Positions 8,801-16,428 of a stretch of DNA of 64,000 bases are shown here, in pieces. Source of the DNA: Gemmatimonas sp. (lineage in GTDB: Bacteria; Gemmatimonadota; Gemmatimonadetes; Gemmatimonadales; Gemmatimonadaceae). The position numbers and the translations under genes are program-made. Position 1 is the first letter of the stretch. Every line of letters begins with the position of its first letter. The stretch spans positions 54,162-118,161 of the forward strand of contig PNKL01000004.1 of the NCBI GenBank assembly GCA_013822425.1, given 5' to 3'. Below the pieces are notes generated by a model that saw only the letters and a list, made by a program, of their open reading frames with translations, was not told where the DNA came from and ran no database searches.

Positions 8801-9341
8801 GGTTGGCGAAGAGCACCCGTGGATCCACGTCGAGGCGCAGCGAGTCGCCCTGGTCGGCCACGAAGATCCACTCGCTCACGACCCAGTCGAGCGCGTCGGC
8901 ATGCGCGCGGTACGCCGCAAACGAGTTGTCGTCCCACTTGACGTTGAACCCGACGACGAGCGGCGGCCGCGCCGGGTTGGCCGCGCGCGGTAGGGCGGGG
9001 CGGGGGGCCTCGCGCGCGGCGTCGCGCGCAACGGCGAGGTGCTCCGGACGCTGGGCCTGCGGGGCGGGGCGCAACGCGAGCGCCGCCGTGAGGCGCCGGC
9101 GGGCGCTCAGCCGCGCCCGTTCACGGCGCGAGTTGGTAAACCCATTGCGGCGCCCACCCCCCACGGCGACGCGCGCCGACTGAATGGAGGGCAGGAGCGG
9201 GGGGACGAGTATGCTGATCATCAACCCGAGTGCGAGCAGGGTCGAGATGGCGCCGATGCCCACGGCCACACGGCGCACGCGCCGCCAACGGCGGCCGGAG
9301 GGGTCGATGAAAACTGATTTGGAGGGGAGGGCGGAGGGCAT
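5892..9341 (-). CDS. Trifunctional GH18-like/polysaccharide deacetylase/family 2 glycosyltransferase fusion
   Basis: This 1149-residue protein combines three activities usually split over separate genes. After a membrane helix (about 27-52), residues 130-430 resemble GH18 (GITIDFEEVPDD carries the DxE-like catalytic stretch). Residues 510-700 are a NodB-type deacetylase (LTFDDGPDARW, EIGNHTYTH, FRPPYFGD, SIVLMHDGGG). Residues 770-1010 are a processive GT2 synthase (VIVPAFREA, DVVVVDDGSPDD, CLDADT, EDQDL and QRFRW, the QxxRW hallmark), followed by C-terminal membrane helices. The synthase resembles PgaC/IcaA, and the GH18-like plus deacetylase order resembles PgaB. The likely product is a partially deacetylated poly-N-acetylglucosamine-type exopolysaccharide made and trimmed by one polypeptide. 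It is the first gene of the operon with mprF and virJ. An IS lies 39 bp upstream of its start. Confidence 0.87.
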   Translation of the reverse strand: MPSALPSKSVFIDPSGRRWRRVRRVAVGIGAISTLLALGLMISILVPPLLPSIQSARVAVGGGRRNGFTNSRRERARLSARRRLTAALALRPAPQAQRPEHLAVARDAAREAPRPALPRAANPARPPLVVGFNVKWDDNSFAAYRAHADALDWVVSEWIFVADQGDSLRLDVDPRVLFANQMLPPATRPRILAMVSNFDSRSGVFATHGLRRLLTHPDARHRAIARLAAVARQYALAGITIDFEEVPDDLADDWVRFLRDLRAALAPAGRMVTATIGAGVDATTARAVAASCDYVFVMLYDEHFGRGEPGPVASQAWYDTNAATLSAAVGPAKAILALGAFGYDWSDAGGRLHGRAVTFQEMISTVRERRSTVHFDSVSLNPYVAWDDPDSTSHVAWFLDAATGWNHLGTVSRLHAAGVALWRLGAEDPSLWALLDRHTATTEPAAITRIPAGYQVEFQGDGELLRLRAPPAGGTRTVQLDPTRGLIVAESLTTLPSPWIIERFGASEGKVALTFDDGPDARWTPAILDTLRSRGAVATFFVVGRDADDRPGLLRRIYREGHEIGNHTYTHRNLSLTAPWVGRLELVATERLIETLLGRRTVLFRPPYFGDAEPTTAEELDPVAMATALGYVSVGLRIDSEDWRLRNPGAIIAETLRKRRDGNSIVLMHDGGGDRAATVAALGPIIDSLKARGDTLVLASELAGVTRDEAMPPLPRRSTAQRSVDLLAFGAIGALDWGLYWLFFAAVILGVGRLVFILVLALIQRGRGTRAPPANFAPPVTVIVPAFREAKVIERTVHSLLAQRYPGALDVVVVDDGSPDDTYAVARRAFDGNARVAVYSKPNGGKASALNYGIARASANIVICLDADTLFERQAVVELVAPLADPAVGAVAGNAKVGNRLNLVTRWQALEYVTSQNLDRRAFALLDCITVVPGAVGAWRKELVVSAGGFSDDTLAEDQDLTIAVHRAGYSVAYAERAVAWTEAPDTLRGLARQRFRWSFGTLQCAWKHRDALFNPAYGTVGMVALPNTWLFQLILTALSPLADLLFAWGLISAWMTWQSFGESYALVDLYQILLFYAVFLVADWLGAVIAFIMEPDEEYSLTWLIVLQRFAYRQVMYWVVVRSFVAAVRGRTVGWGSLERKATVEANR

Positions 9342-9412
9342 CGCTGACTGCTACACCGGATTTCGGGAAAGGGTGAGGAGCTTGAGAGTACCGTTTTCTG
9401 AGGGAATGGTCG

Positions 9413-10665
9413 TTACGCGATCAATCGGATGCCCTCGGCGCGGGTGAGATCGATCCGCGCGCGCAGGAATTTCGTAAGGATGGACGCGTAGGCCTCATCC
9501 GCGAGAAAATGCGGCAGGCTCTCGCGCAGGGCGATGGCCACGACCTGTTCGGAGGGGGCGAGCCCCGGTCGGATCGTGCGCAGCTAGGAGCCGAACGATC
9601 GCCAGACGAGTGCGGGCACCGTGGCGGCGAGCAGGTGCAGCACGCCTTGGGCGATGAGGCCGAGTTGGATGTGCCGATGATAGGCCGCCAGCTTGCGGCG
9701 GACGGCGGCGCGGTAGGCAGCCGTCTTGCGATGGAGATACTGGTCGCCGCTCTTGCGGGTGAGGGGCGTCATGGTCGCCATCCAGAAATGATAGGCATAG
9801 GCCCCGACGACGCGCAGCGCCTGCTTGAAGGACCGCTCGATCTTGAACCGCAGTCCGTAGAGGCGGATGATGTCCAGCGGCGCCCGACCGACAGGGCGTC
9901 GTCATCGGTCAATAGGGAGGCGACGCGGATCTTGTCCCCATACGTGCGAGGCCGCCCGCGTCGTCTGGGCGCGGAGGTATTGGGCGCTGGGGGCGGCGCG
10001 TAGGCCACCGCATTCTTCTTGACGCGCGTGACCAGGTGGTTGCCCGTGGCGAGCAGGCCGTGGACGACCTTGCCGGTGGCGTAATACGCATCGGCCACAA
10101 AGACGAAGGGTTCACCGATCTGCAGGGCGTTGATCAGCGCGATCATCTTGTCGAGCAGGGTGCGCTGGTCGCGATTGGAGAAGACCACCCCTTCGTGGAT
10201 GCGCCCCGCCAACGGGACAGCGACGACGCTGGCCGCGGCCTGCAGCAACACCGCGACGGCTTGGCAGGAATGGCCGAAGAGGTACTCCGGCTTGGTGGTG
10301 GACTCGGAGGTTTGATGGAGCTTCTTGACGCCCGGCATCTGCTTGCCCGCCTTGGCGACCTTGAGGCCATCGCCGACGAGCACGAGGCGGCCCCCGACCC
10401 GCAGGAGGCCGGGTTGGACACAGACGACGCCGCACCAGAGCCGGGTGAGCGTGTCGAGCTGCAACGCCGGGCTGTGCAGGAGATCGAGGAGTCGGTCATA
10501 GCAGGCCGCGCAGAGCCCCAAGCCGCGGACGACGCTGGTCACACCCAACAGGTCCGTCCGGATCGTCATCCCGGCCAGACAGACGACCATCCACCGAAAG
10601 GTTCGTTCGCGCGGGCAGGCGCCCCGCAAGTGACGGACGACGTGCCACCAGTGTCTCCAGAGCAT
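9413..10665 (-). pseudogene. IS transposase (ISDol1/ISNCY-like DDE), frameshifted and with an internal stop
   Basis: The N-terminal two thirds (start near the ATG at 10665, preceded by GGAGG) reads as a DDE transposase: LVLVGDGLKVAKAG, PEYLFGHSCQAVAVL and FVFVADAYYATGKVVH carry two of the acidic residues. The frame breaks near 9886-9892 after LSVGR. One base is missing or two are extra, and the continuation PLDIIRLYGLRFKIERSFKQ, with the third acidic residue, lies in the next frame. A TAG at 9585-9587 then interrupts that frame, after which recognisable sequence runs on to the TAA at 9413. With two independent lesions the copy should be immobile on its own. Confidence 0.85.
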
Positions 10666-10767
10666 CGGCGGGTTCCTCCGCCCCCAGGGTGACTTCACCC
10701 CTCCACCTGGATAGGATAGCATATATATGCTGTCCTATCAACCTGAACGGCACACCACGGAGCACGA

Positions 10768-11091
10768 ATGCACGAGACCCGCAGGCGGGCCCTCGCACGA
10801 CGGATTGGACGGATCAAGGCGGCGTTGGCACTGATCGGTCCGATGCGGCCGGGCTCCCTGAGCCGGCAATACAAGGACCCGCAGGGCAAGCGCGGGGCTT
10901 ACTGGCAGATCAGCTATACCCGGGCCATGAAGAGCCACACCGAGTATATTCGGCCGGAGTGCGTGGCGGACATCCGCCGGCAGATTGCCGCCTACAAGCG
11001 CTTCAAGACGCTGACCGAGCAGTGGATCGACGTGAGCATCGAGGCGTCACGATTGGCCATGCCGCGGGTCAAGAAGCAGGGGTCAGAGTAG
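10768..11091 (+). CDS. DUF6788-like IS passenger protein
   Basis: This 107-residue basic protein lies inside the IS, divergent from the transposase. It has an N-terminal helix of mixed charge, then the pattern PGSLSRQYKDPQGKRGAYWQ, in which a small beta-hairpin reads a Gly-Lys-Arg-Gly turn, and a C-terminal helical region. The layout matches the small DUF6788 family often found beside transposases, and a second, clearly related-in-plan protein is encoded in the IS1634-like element at 52148-52489. That copy has a cysteine motif which this one lacks. The function is unknown; an accessory or regulatory role in transposition is a guess from context. It appears intact while the neighbouring transposase is broken. 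Confidence 0.6.
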   Translation: MHETRRRALARRIGRIKAALALIGPMRPGSLSRQYKDPQGKRGAYWQISYTRAMKSHTEYIRPECVADIRRQIAAYKRFKTLTEQWIDVSIEASRLAMPRVKKQGSE

Positions 11092-11134
11092 ACGAGAACT
11101 CGGTACTCTCAAGAGGAGGTGGCGGGCTGGAGTT

Positions 11135-11276
11135 CGGAACGAGGAGGAGGTAGAGGCGAAGGGACGAGGGACGAGAGTCGGAACGGGGAGGGAGGTCTCA
11201 GGTGCGCCCTGAAGATCGCCCTCCTCGTTCCGCCCCTCGTTCCTCCTGGCTAAGCCTCTACCCCCTCCTCGTTCCG
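11135..11276. repeat. Large intergenic palindromic repeat, copy B
   Basis: A 142-bp element begins with CGGAACGAGGAGG and ends with its complement, CCTCCTCGTTCCG. The arms are built of GAGGGACGAGG-type words and are of the same family as the copies at 2359, 27065 and 35188. It lies 21 bp beyond the right end of the IS and just upstream of the rpsU promoter, so it would separate IS transcription from the ribosomal operon. Confidence 0.85.
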
Positions 11277-11290
11277 ATGTCTCTCTGGCC

Positions 11291-11320
11291 TTGCTTCTAA
11301 CTCGCCATCCTGTCTATATT
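11291..11320 (+). promoter_or_regulatory. Probable sigma-70-type promoter of the rpsU-yqeY-mutS2-dnaG operon
   Basis: TTGCTT at 11291-11296 and TATATT at 11315-11320 are separated by 18 bp, in a locally AT-rich patch of otherwise GC-rich DNA. They lie about 60 bp upstream of the rpsU start codon. The boxes fit the bacterial housekeeping consensus; no experimental start is implied. Confidence 0.6.
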
Positions 11321-11381
11321 TAAAGGTTATCACCTATCGCTCCAGCCGGCGCGCAATCGCCACGAAGGGGGGAGATCGTAA

Positions 11382-11570
11382 TTGTCGGAAGTCATCATCC
11401 ATGACGACGAAAACTTCGAACGGGCGCTCAAGCGCTTCAAGAAGAAGTGCGAAAAGGCCGGGATCCTGTCGGACCTGCGCAAGCATCGCCACTATGAAAA
11501 GCCGAGCGAACGCCGCAAGCGCAAGATGAACGCGGCGATGCGCAAGAATCGTCGCACCCGATCCGGTTAG
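11382..11570 (+). CDS. rpsU: Small ribosomal subunit protein bS21
   Basis: This 62-residue, very basic protein begins (M)[18 protein letters not shown] and ends in an Arg/Lys-rich tail, the full bS21 pattern. bS21 binds the 3' end of 16S rRNA near the anti-Shine-Dalgarno and affects initiation. The start codon is TTG, with a strong GGGGGGAG ribosome site about 9 bp upstream; no ATG fits the conserved N-terminus. The stop TAG is followed directly by the ATG of the yqeY-like gene, so the two are translationally coupled. rpsU-yqeY-...-dnaG is a widespread macromolecular-synthesis operon order. Confidence 0.95.
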   Translation: MSEVIIHDDENFERALKRFKKKCEKAGILSDLRKHRHYEKPSERRKRKMNAAMRKNRRTRSG

Positions 11571-12014
11571 ATGCCTCCGCTGCAGGATCGCCTCGCCGCG
11601 GAGCTGAATGCCGCGCGCAAGGCCCAGGACAAGCCGCTCACGCTCGTCTTGGGGACGATCCTCTCGGATACCAAGAACCGCGAGATTGAACTCAAACGCG
11701 CCCTCACCGATGACGACGTCATCGACGTGCTGCGCAAGGGCGTGAAGAAGCGCCGCGAGTCGGTGGAGGCGTTCGAGAAGGCAGGTCGCGCAGAACTGGC
11801 GGCGCAGGAAGCGGCGGAAGTGGTGGCGCTCGAGCGCTACCTCCCCGCCTTGGCCAGCGAGGACGATGTCCGCGACGCCGTGCGGGCGGCCATCGCGGCC
11901 GGCGTCAACGGTGTCGGACCGGTGATGGGCGCGGTGATGCCCAGGTTCAAGGGGCGCGCCGATGGCGGCATGATCAACCGCGTGGTTCGCGAGGAGCTCG
12001 GCAAGTCGGAGTGA
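11571..12014 (+). CDS. yqeY: GatB/YqeY domain protein
   Basis: The 147 residues cover the whole YqeY family: an N-terminal helical half containing LVLGTILSDTKNREIEL, and a C-terminal half with ALERYLP and the GVNGVGPVMGAVMPRFKGRA loop that resembles the tRNA-binding tail domain of GatB. The family is linked to aminoacyl-tRNA amidation by similarity, but its role is not firmly known. The ATG starts on the base after the rpsU stop. The stop overlaps the GTG proposed for mutS2, consistent with one operon. Confidence 0.9.
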   Translation: MPPLQDRLAAELNAARKAQDKPLTLVLGTILSDTKNREIELKRALTDDDVIDVLRKGVKKRRESVEAFEKAGRAELAAQEAAEVVALERYLPALASEDDVRDAVRAAIAAGVNGVGPVMGAVMPRFKGRADGGMINRVVREELGKSE

Positions 12015-14503
12015 CACCTCCCAACGTGGTATCCGGACAAGCCCGAACAGGCGATCTCGATCGCCCGGTCGGGTTTTTTCGTCCCCACGCGCTGGGCGTT
12101 CTCGAGTTCCCGCGCGTCCTCGACGTCGTCGCGGGGTACGCGCACTCGGCGCTGGGCGCGGCGCGCGTGCGCTCGCTCGCCCCGTCGCTCGACCTCGACG
12201 CGGTGCGCGCCGAACACGCGCGTGTGGAGGCCATGCGGACGCTGGTCAGCGCGGAGGAGGGGTGGCAGGGGGAGGTGATTCCCGATCTCACCGCCGCGTT
12301 GGCGCGGCTCCGCATTCCGGGTACCACGCTCGATGGCCTCTCGCTGTGCGACGCGGGGCGCCTGCTGGGCGCGGCGCGCCGCACGCGCGACGCGATCTAC
12401 GCTGATCACGTGAGCCCGATGACGCGCGCCCTGCTCGTGCAGTACGCCGACGTGATGGCGCGCGATGCGGAGCTGGAGCGCAAGCTGGAGAAGGCGCTCG
12501 ACGACGATGGACTGGTGCGCGACGATGCATCCCCGGCGCTGCGCCGCCTGCGCCGCGAAATGGCCGGCGCCGAGGGCGAGCTGGTGCGCCTGCTCGAACG
12601 GCTGATGGCCAAGCTCGAGCCGCATCATCAGGTGAGCGACGCCTCGGTGACGGTGCGCAACGGCCGGTATGTGATTCCCGTGCGTCGCGAGGGGGCCAGG
12701 CATGCCGGCGGCATCGTGCACGACACGAGCGCGAGCGGCGCCACCGTCTTCATCGAGCCGCCGGCCGCCGTGGAGGCGGGGAACCGCATCCGCGAGATGG
12801 CCATCGAGGAGCAGCGCGAGATCGAGCGCATCCTCCACGAATTCACCGACGCGCTCCGTCCACATCACGCCGCGCTCGAATTGTCGCTCGAGGCGCTCGT
12901 CGCGCTGGACGCCCTCGCGGCGCGCGCGAAGTACGCGCTGGCCGCCCGCTGCTCGCCGGCCCCGCTGGGCGCACCGGCTGACGGATTTGCGATCTACAAC
13001 GGTCGCCACCCGCTGCTGCTCTCGCGCGGTGACGAGGTGGTGCCGTTCGACCTGGAGATGCGGCCAGGCGAGCGCACGCTGCTGGTGTCGGGGCCCAACA
13101 CGGGCGGCAAGACGGTGCTGCTCAAGGCGCTCGCCCTGCTGTCGCTGATGGCGCAGAGCGGCATTCCCGCGCCGGTGGGGCCGGAGAGCCGGCTGGCCGC
13201 CTTCGACGGCGTCTTTGCCGACATCGGCGACGAGCAGAGCATCGAGGCGTCGCTCTCGACGTTCAGCGCGCACCTGAAGAACCTCATCGAGATCGTGAAG
13301 GACGCGACGGCCGACTCGCTCGTGCTCGTGGACGAGCTGGGATCAGGCACCGATCCGCTCGAAGGGGCGGCGCTGGGCGGCGCCATTCTCGAGACACTCA
13401 CCGCGCGCGGCACGATGACCATCGCCACCACGCACCTGGGCGCGCTCAAGGAGCTGGCGCAGGAAGTGCCGGGCGTGGTGAACGCGTCGCTGCAGTTCGA
13501 CGCGGTGGCACTGGCGCCCACGTACCGGCTCATCAAGGGAATCCCGGGACGATCGTACGGCCTGAGCATTGCGCGCCGTCTGGAGATGCCGGCCGAGGTG
13601 ATTGTGCGCGCCGAGGAGCGCGTGCCCACGGTGGAGCGCGACGTGCACCGCCTGCTCGAAACGCTCGAGGTGCGCGATCGCGAGAGCGCAACGCTGATGG
13701 CGCGGCTGCAGGCCGACGAGGCCGACGTGCAGCAGCGCGGGCGCCGGCTCGCCGAGCGCGAGGGCGAGCTGCGACGCCGGGAGCGCGAGCTGGAGCGCGC
13801 GTCGCGACACGACGCGCGGCGCTACCTGCTCGACGCGCGTGCCGACCTGGAGAAGATGATCGCGTCGCTCAAGGACGCGGGCGCGGCCGGGCTCGAGGCG
13901 GCGGCGAGCGCGGCGCGGCGCGGACTGGAACAGCGGGCCGCGCAGGAGCGCGAGGCGCTCGACAGCCTCGATCAGCAGGAGCAGGCCGAGGCCAAGGCCG
14001 ATGCGGAACAGCGCCTGCGCGCAGCGCGCGAAAAGGGCGCCCGCTCAGATCGCCCGCTCGCCGCGGGCGACACGGTGGCAGTCTCCACACTGGGCGGCAA
14101 GGCGGGCCAATTGCTGGAGCTGCGCGGCAAGGAAGCGCTGGTGGTGGTTGGGGCGCTCAAGCTCACCGTCCCCACCGCGACCCTCACGCGCATCAGCGAC
14201 CGGCACCGGCGCGACCGCGAAACGGCCGTGGCGTACCTCGGCGACATTCCCGAGGTGGAGGCCAAGCCCGAGGTGGACGTACGCGGCATGCGCATCGGCG
14301 AGGTGGAGGACGCGGTGCTGCAGGCGATTGACAGCGCGCTGCGCGCCGATCTCGCTGAACTGCGGATCATTCACGGCAAAGGAACAGGGGCGCTGCGGGA
14401 GAGAGTGGGGCAGATGGTGAAGCAAGACCCGCGCGTGAAGGCGTCGCGGCTCGGCGCGTGGAACGAGGGAGGGGCAGGAGTCACCGTGGTGCAGCTGGCA
14501 TGA
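12011..14503 (+). CDS. mutS2: Endonuclease MutS2 (ribosome-rescue/anti-recombination ATPase)
   Basis: Up to 830 residues. The core begins HALGVLEFPRVLDVVAGYA. It has the MutS ATPase with Walker A GPNTGGKTVLLK, Walker B VLVDELGSGTDPLEG and the THLGALK switch, a long charged coiled coil (about 530-660), and a C-terminal Smr nuclease domain (VDVRGMRIGEVEDA, LRIIHGKGTGALRE). MutS2 lacks the mismatch-recognition domain and acts on recombination intermediates or collided ribosomes. The start is uncertain: GTG at 12011 overlaps the yqeY stop, a second in-frame GTG is at 12026, and both precede a terminator-like hairpin, while no ATG precedes the conserved region. The stop overlaps dnaG by 4 bp (ATGA). 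Confidence 0.93.
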   Translation: MTPPNVVSGQARTGDLDRPVGFFRPHALGVLEFPRVLDVVAGYAHSALGAARVRSLAPSLDLDAVRAEHARVEAMRTLVSAEEGWQGEVIPDLTAALARLRIPGTTLDGLSLCDAGRLLGAARRTRDAIYADHVSPMTRALLVQYADVMARDAELERKLEKALDDDGLVRDDASPALRRLRREMAGAEGELVRLLERLMAKLEPHHQVSDASVTVRNGRYVIPVRREGARHAGGIVHDTSASGATVFIEPPAAVEAGNRIREMAIEEQREIERILHEFTDALRPHHAALELSLEALVALDALAARAKYALAARCSPAPLGAPADGFAIYNGRHPLLLSRGDEVVPFDLEMRPGERTLLVSGPNTGGKTVLLKALALLSLMAQSGIPAPVGPESRLAAFDGVFADIGDEQSIEASLSTFSAHLKNLIEIVKDATADSLVLVDELGSGTDPLEGAALGGAILETLTARGTMTIATTHLGALKELAQEVPGVVNASLQFDAVALAPTYRLIKGIPGRSYGLSIARRLEMPAEVIVRAEERVPTVERDVHRLLETLEVRDRESATLMARLQADEADVQQRGRRLAEREGELRRRERELERASRHDARRYLLDARADLEKMIASLKDAGAAGLEAAASAARRGLEQRAAQEREALDSLDQQEQAEAKADAEQRLRAAREKGARSDRPLAAGDTVAVSTLGGKAGQLLELRGKEALVVVGALKLTVPTATLTRISDRHRRDRETAVAYLGDIPEVEAKPEVDVRGMRIGEVEDAVLQAIDSALRADLAELRIIHGKGTGALRERVGQMVKQDPRVKASRLGAWNEGGAGVTVVQLA
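12042..12079 (+). terminator. Terminator-like hairpin plus T6 inside the 5' end of mutS2
   Basis: The stem CCCGA (12042-12046) pairs with TCGGG (12069-12073), with an inner stem GGCGAT/ATCGCC, and is followed immediately by six T residues (12074-12079). It has the form of a Rho-independent terminator after yqeY, but it lies inside the open reading frame assigned to mutS2, upstream of the first clearly conserved MutS2 residues. It could act as an attenuator between the ribosomal and DNA-repair parts of the operon. Confidence 0.6.
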
Positions 14504-16404
14504 TTCCCGACGAAGACGTCGAACGGGTCCGCGAGGCCGCGGACATCGTGGCGATCATCAGCGAGCACGTGCGCCTCAAGCGCGTGGGCTCGGTCTTTCG
14601 CGGCCCGTGCCCGTTTCATCAGGGGACCAACAACAACTTCTCGGTGATGCCGAGGGGCGGGTACACCTGCTTCGTCTGCGGCGAAAAAGGCAACGTCTTC
14701 ACCTTCGTGCAGAAGCGGCTGGGCCTCACGTTCGCCGAGGCGGTGAAGTACGTGGGCGAAAAGGCGGGCATCGAGGTGCGCGAGGTCACCGCGCAGCGCG
14801 AGGGACCCGACCCGCGCGAGCCGCTGTGGGAGATCAACGCCACGGCGGCGGCCTGGTTCCGGGCGCGGCTGTGGGACGACGAGCGCGGCGTCCACGCCCG
14901 CGAGTACCTCGCGTCGCGCGCGATCACGCGCGAGGTCGCGGACGACTGGGACCTTGGCTACGCGCCGCGCGAGCTGGGCGTGCTGCGCGAACACATGGCG
15001 ACGCTGGGATGGGACTCCGGCCGGCTGCTGCAGGCGGGGCTGCTGGTGAAGCGCGAAGATGAAGACGAGCCGAGGCCGCGATTCCGCGACCGGCTGATGT
15101 TCTCGATCCACGACGTGTCGTCGCACGTCGTCGGCTTCGGCGGCCGCCTGATGGGCCCGGGCGAGCCGAAGTACCTCAACAGCTCGGAGACGGACGCGTT
15201 CCACAAGGGGCTCACGCTCTACGGACTCCACAAGGCGCGCGGCGCGATCCGTCGCGAGGAGCGCGCCATTCTCGTGGAGGGGTACTTCGACGTCGTGCGC
15301 ATGGCGGCTGCCGGCATCGAGCCGGTGGTGGCGCCGCTGGGGACCTCGCTCACCGAGGGGCAGGCCGAGCTGCTGCGGCGCAACGCCAAGACCGTGTTCA
15401 TCGCCTACGACAGCGACGGACCCGGACAGAAGGCGACATTTCGCGCGGCCGACGTGCTGCTGGCGCAGGGCGTGGCGGTGCGCGTGGTGACGATGCCCGA
15501 GGGGGACGACCCGGACACGTACGTGCGCGCGCACGGACGCGAGGCGATGGAAAAGCTGCTCGCCAGTTCGCTCGACGTGTTCGACCGCAAGGTGCAGCTG
15601 CTGGAGCGCGGCGGCTGGTTCGCCGACCTGCAGCGCAAGCGGCGCGCGCTCGATGCGCTGCTGCCGACCATTCGTGCGGCCAAGGACCTGCTGACGCGTG
15701 AGATGTACCTGGCGCGCGCCGCCGAGGCGGCCAAGGTGGACCGCGGCGTGCTGGCGCGCGAACTCGACGCGGGGCACACGCGGCGCGCGCGCCTTGCGCC
15801 GCCGCCTCCGGCCGCGCGCCGCCCGCGCGACGCCGAGGAGGATGCGCCGCCTCCTCCAGCGCCGGGGCCGAGTGGCCCGTACAAGAGCACGGTGGAAGCG
15901 TCGTCGTCGGAACGCGACCTCGTGCGCGTGATGCTGCTGCATCGCGCACTGGCCGACGCGGTCATCGAAGGGGTGGAACGCCTGAGCGAGGACGACGCGG
16001 ACCGGCCGGAATGGCACGACGCAGACGACCAGGAACGCGCGCCGTCGGGACTGCGCGACCCGGTGTACCGCGAGATGTATGACGCGCTGTGCGCGGCGGA
16101 CCATGAATTGCACGGCGGCGCGCTCGTGACGTGGCTGGCCGACCGTCTCGAGCCGTGGGTGGTGCAGATGGCGGAGGAGATGCTCGACACGCCCGAGAGC
16201 ATGATGAACCCGCAGGCGAGCATGGAAGACGCGCTGCGCCGCCTGCGCGAACGGTCCATGCGCGACCGCATGGCCGAACTGGACCGCGTGACCCCGCTGG
16301 CGACGGGAGACCAGAAGGACCGGCTGATTGCCGAGAAGCAACGGTTGCACAACGAACTGCGCCACATGGGCGCGACGGGTTGGAAGGGGTATCGGCGCCC
16401 CTGA
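14500..16404 (+). CDS. dnaG: DNA primase
   Basis: The 634-residue protein starts at the ATG overlapping the mutS2 stop and begins IPDEDVERVREAADIVAII, the standard DnaG start. The zinc ribbon is visible as CPFH (about residues 41-44) with CFVC (about 62-65). The TOPRIM core shows AILVEGYFDVVRM and the acidic FIAYDSDGPGQKAT. The C-terminal third is divergent and Pro-rich around residues 425-465 before the helicase-interacting part. The enzyme makes RNA primers at the replication fork in the cytoplasm. Its linkage to rpsU through yqeY and mutS2 is the classic arrangement. Confidence 0.96.
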   Translation: MIPDEDVERVREAADIVAIISEHVRLKRVGSVFRGPCPFHQGTNNNFSVMPRGGYTCFVCGEKGNVFTFVQKRLGLTFAEAVKYVGEKAGIEVREVTAQREGPDPREPLWEINATAAAWFRARLWDDERGVHAREYLASRAITREVADDWDLGYAPRELGVLREHMATLGWDSGRLLQAGLLVKREDEDEPRPRFRDRLMFSIHDVSSHVVGFGGRLMGPGEPKYLNSSETDAFHKGLTLYGLHKARGAIRREERAILVEGYFDVVRMAAAGIEPVVAPLGTSLTEGQAELLRRNAKTVFIAYDSDGPGQKATFRAADVLLAQGVAVRVVTMPEGDDPDTYVRAHGREAMEKLLASSLDVFDRKVQLLERGGWFADLQRKRRALDALLPTIRAAKDLLTREMYLARAAEAAKVDRGVLARELDAGHTRRARLAPPPPAARRPRDAEEDAPPPPAPGPSGPYKSTVEASSSERDLVRVMLLHRALADAVIEGVERLSEDDADRPEWHDADDQERAPSGLRDPVYREMYDALCAADHELHGGALVTWLADRLEPWVVQMAEEMLDTPESMMNPQASMEDALRRLRERSMRDRMAELDRVTPLATGDQKDRLIAEKQRLHNELRHMGATGWKGYRRP

Positions 16405-16428
16405 GCGCCGCGACACGGGGGAGGATCA

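Larger units (their letters stand above)
9381..11113. mobile_element. Insertion sequence with 13-bp exact terminal inverted repeats and 5-bp target duplication
   Basis: The left end CTTGAGAGTACCG (9381-9393) is repeated inverted at 11101-11113, with partial identity for about seven more bases. AGGAG occurs directly outside both ends (9376-9380 and 11114-11118), a 5-bp target-site duplication. Inside are a damaged transposase (minus) and a divergently read DUF6788-type gene (plus), separated by an AT-rich palindromic stretch around 10710-10740 that could hold both promoters. The length is 1733 bp. The transposase resembles the ISDol1-type group of ISNCY, from recalled motif pattern only. The element sits immediately upstream of the GH18/deacetylase/GT2 gene. 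Confidence 0.9.

Noticed and set aside
14371..16416. Long minus-strand open frame opposite dnaG
   Set aside because: Antisense artefact in GC-rich DNA; DnaG motifs occupy the plus strand throughout.
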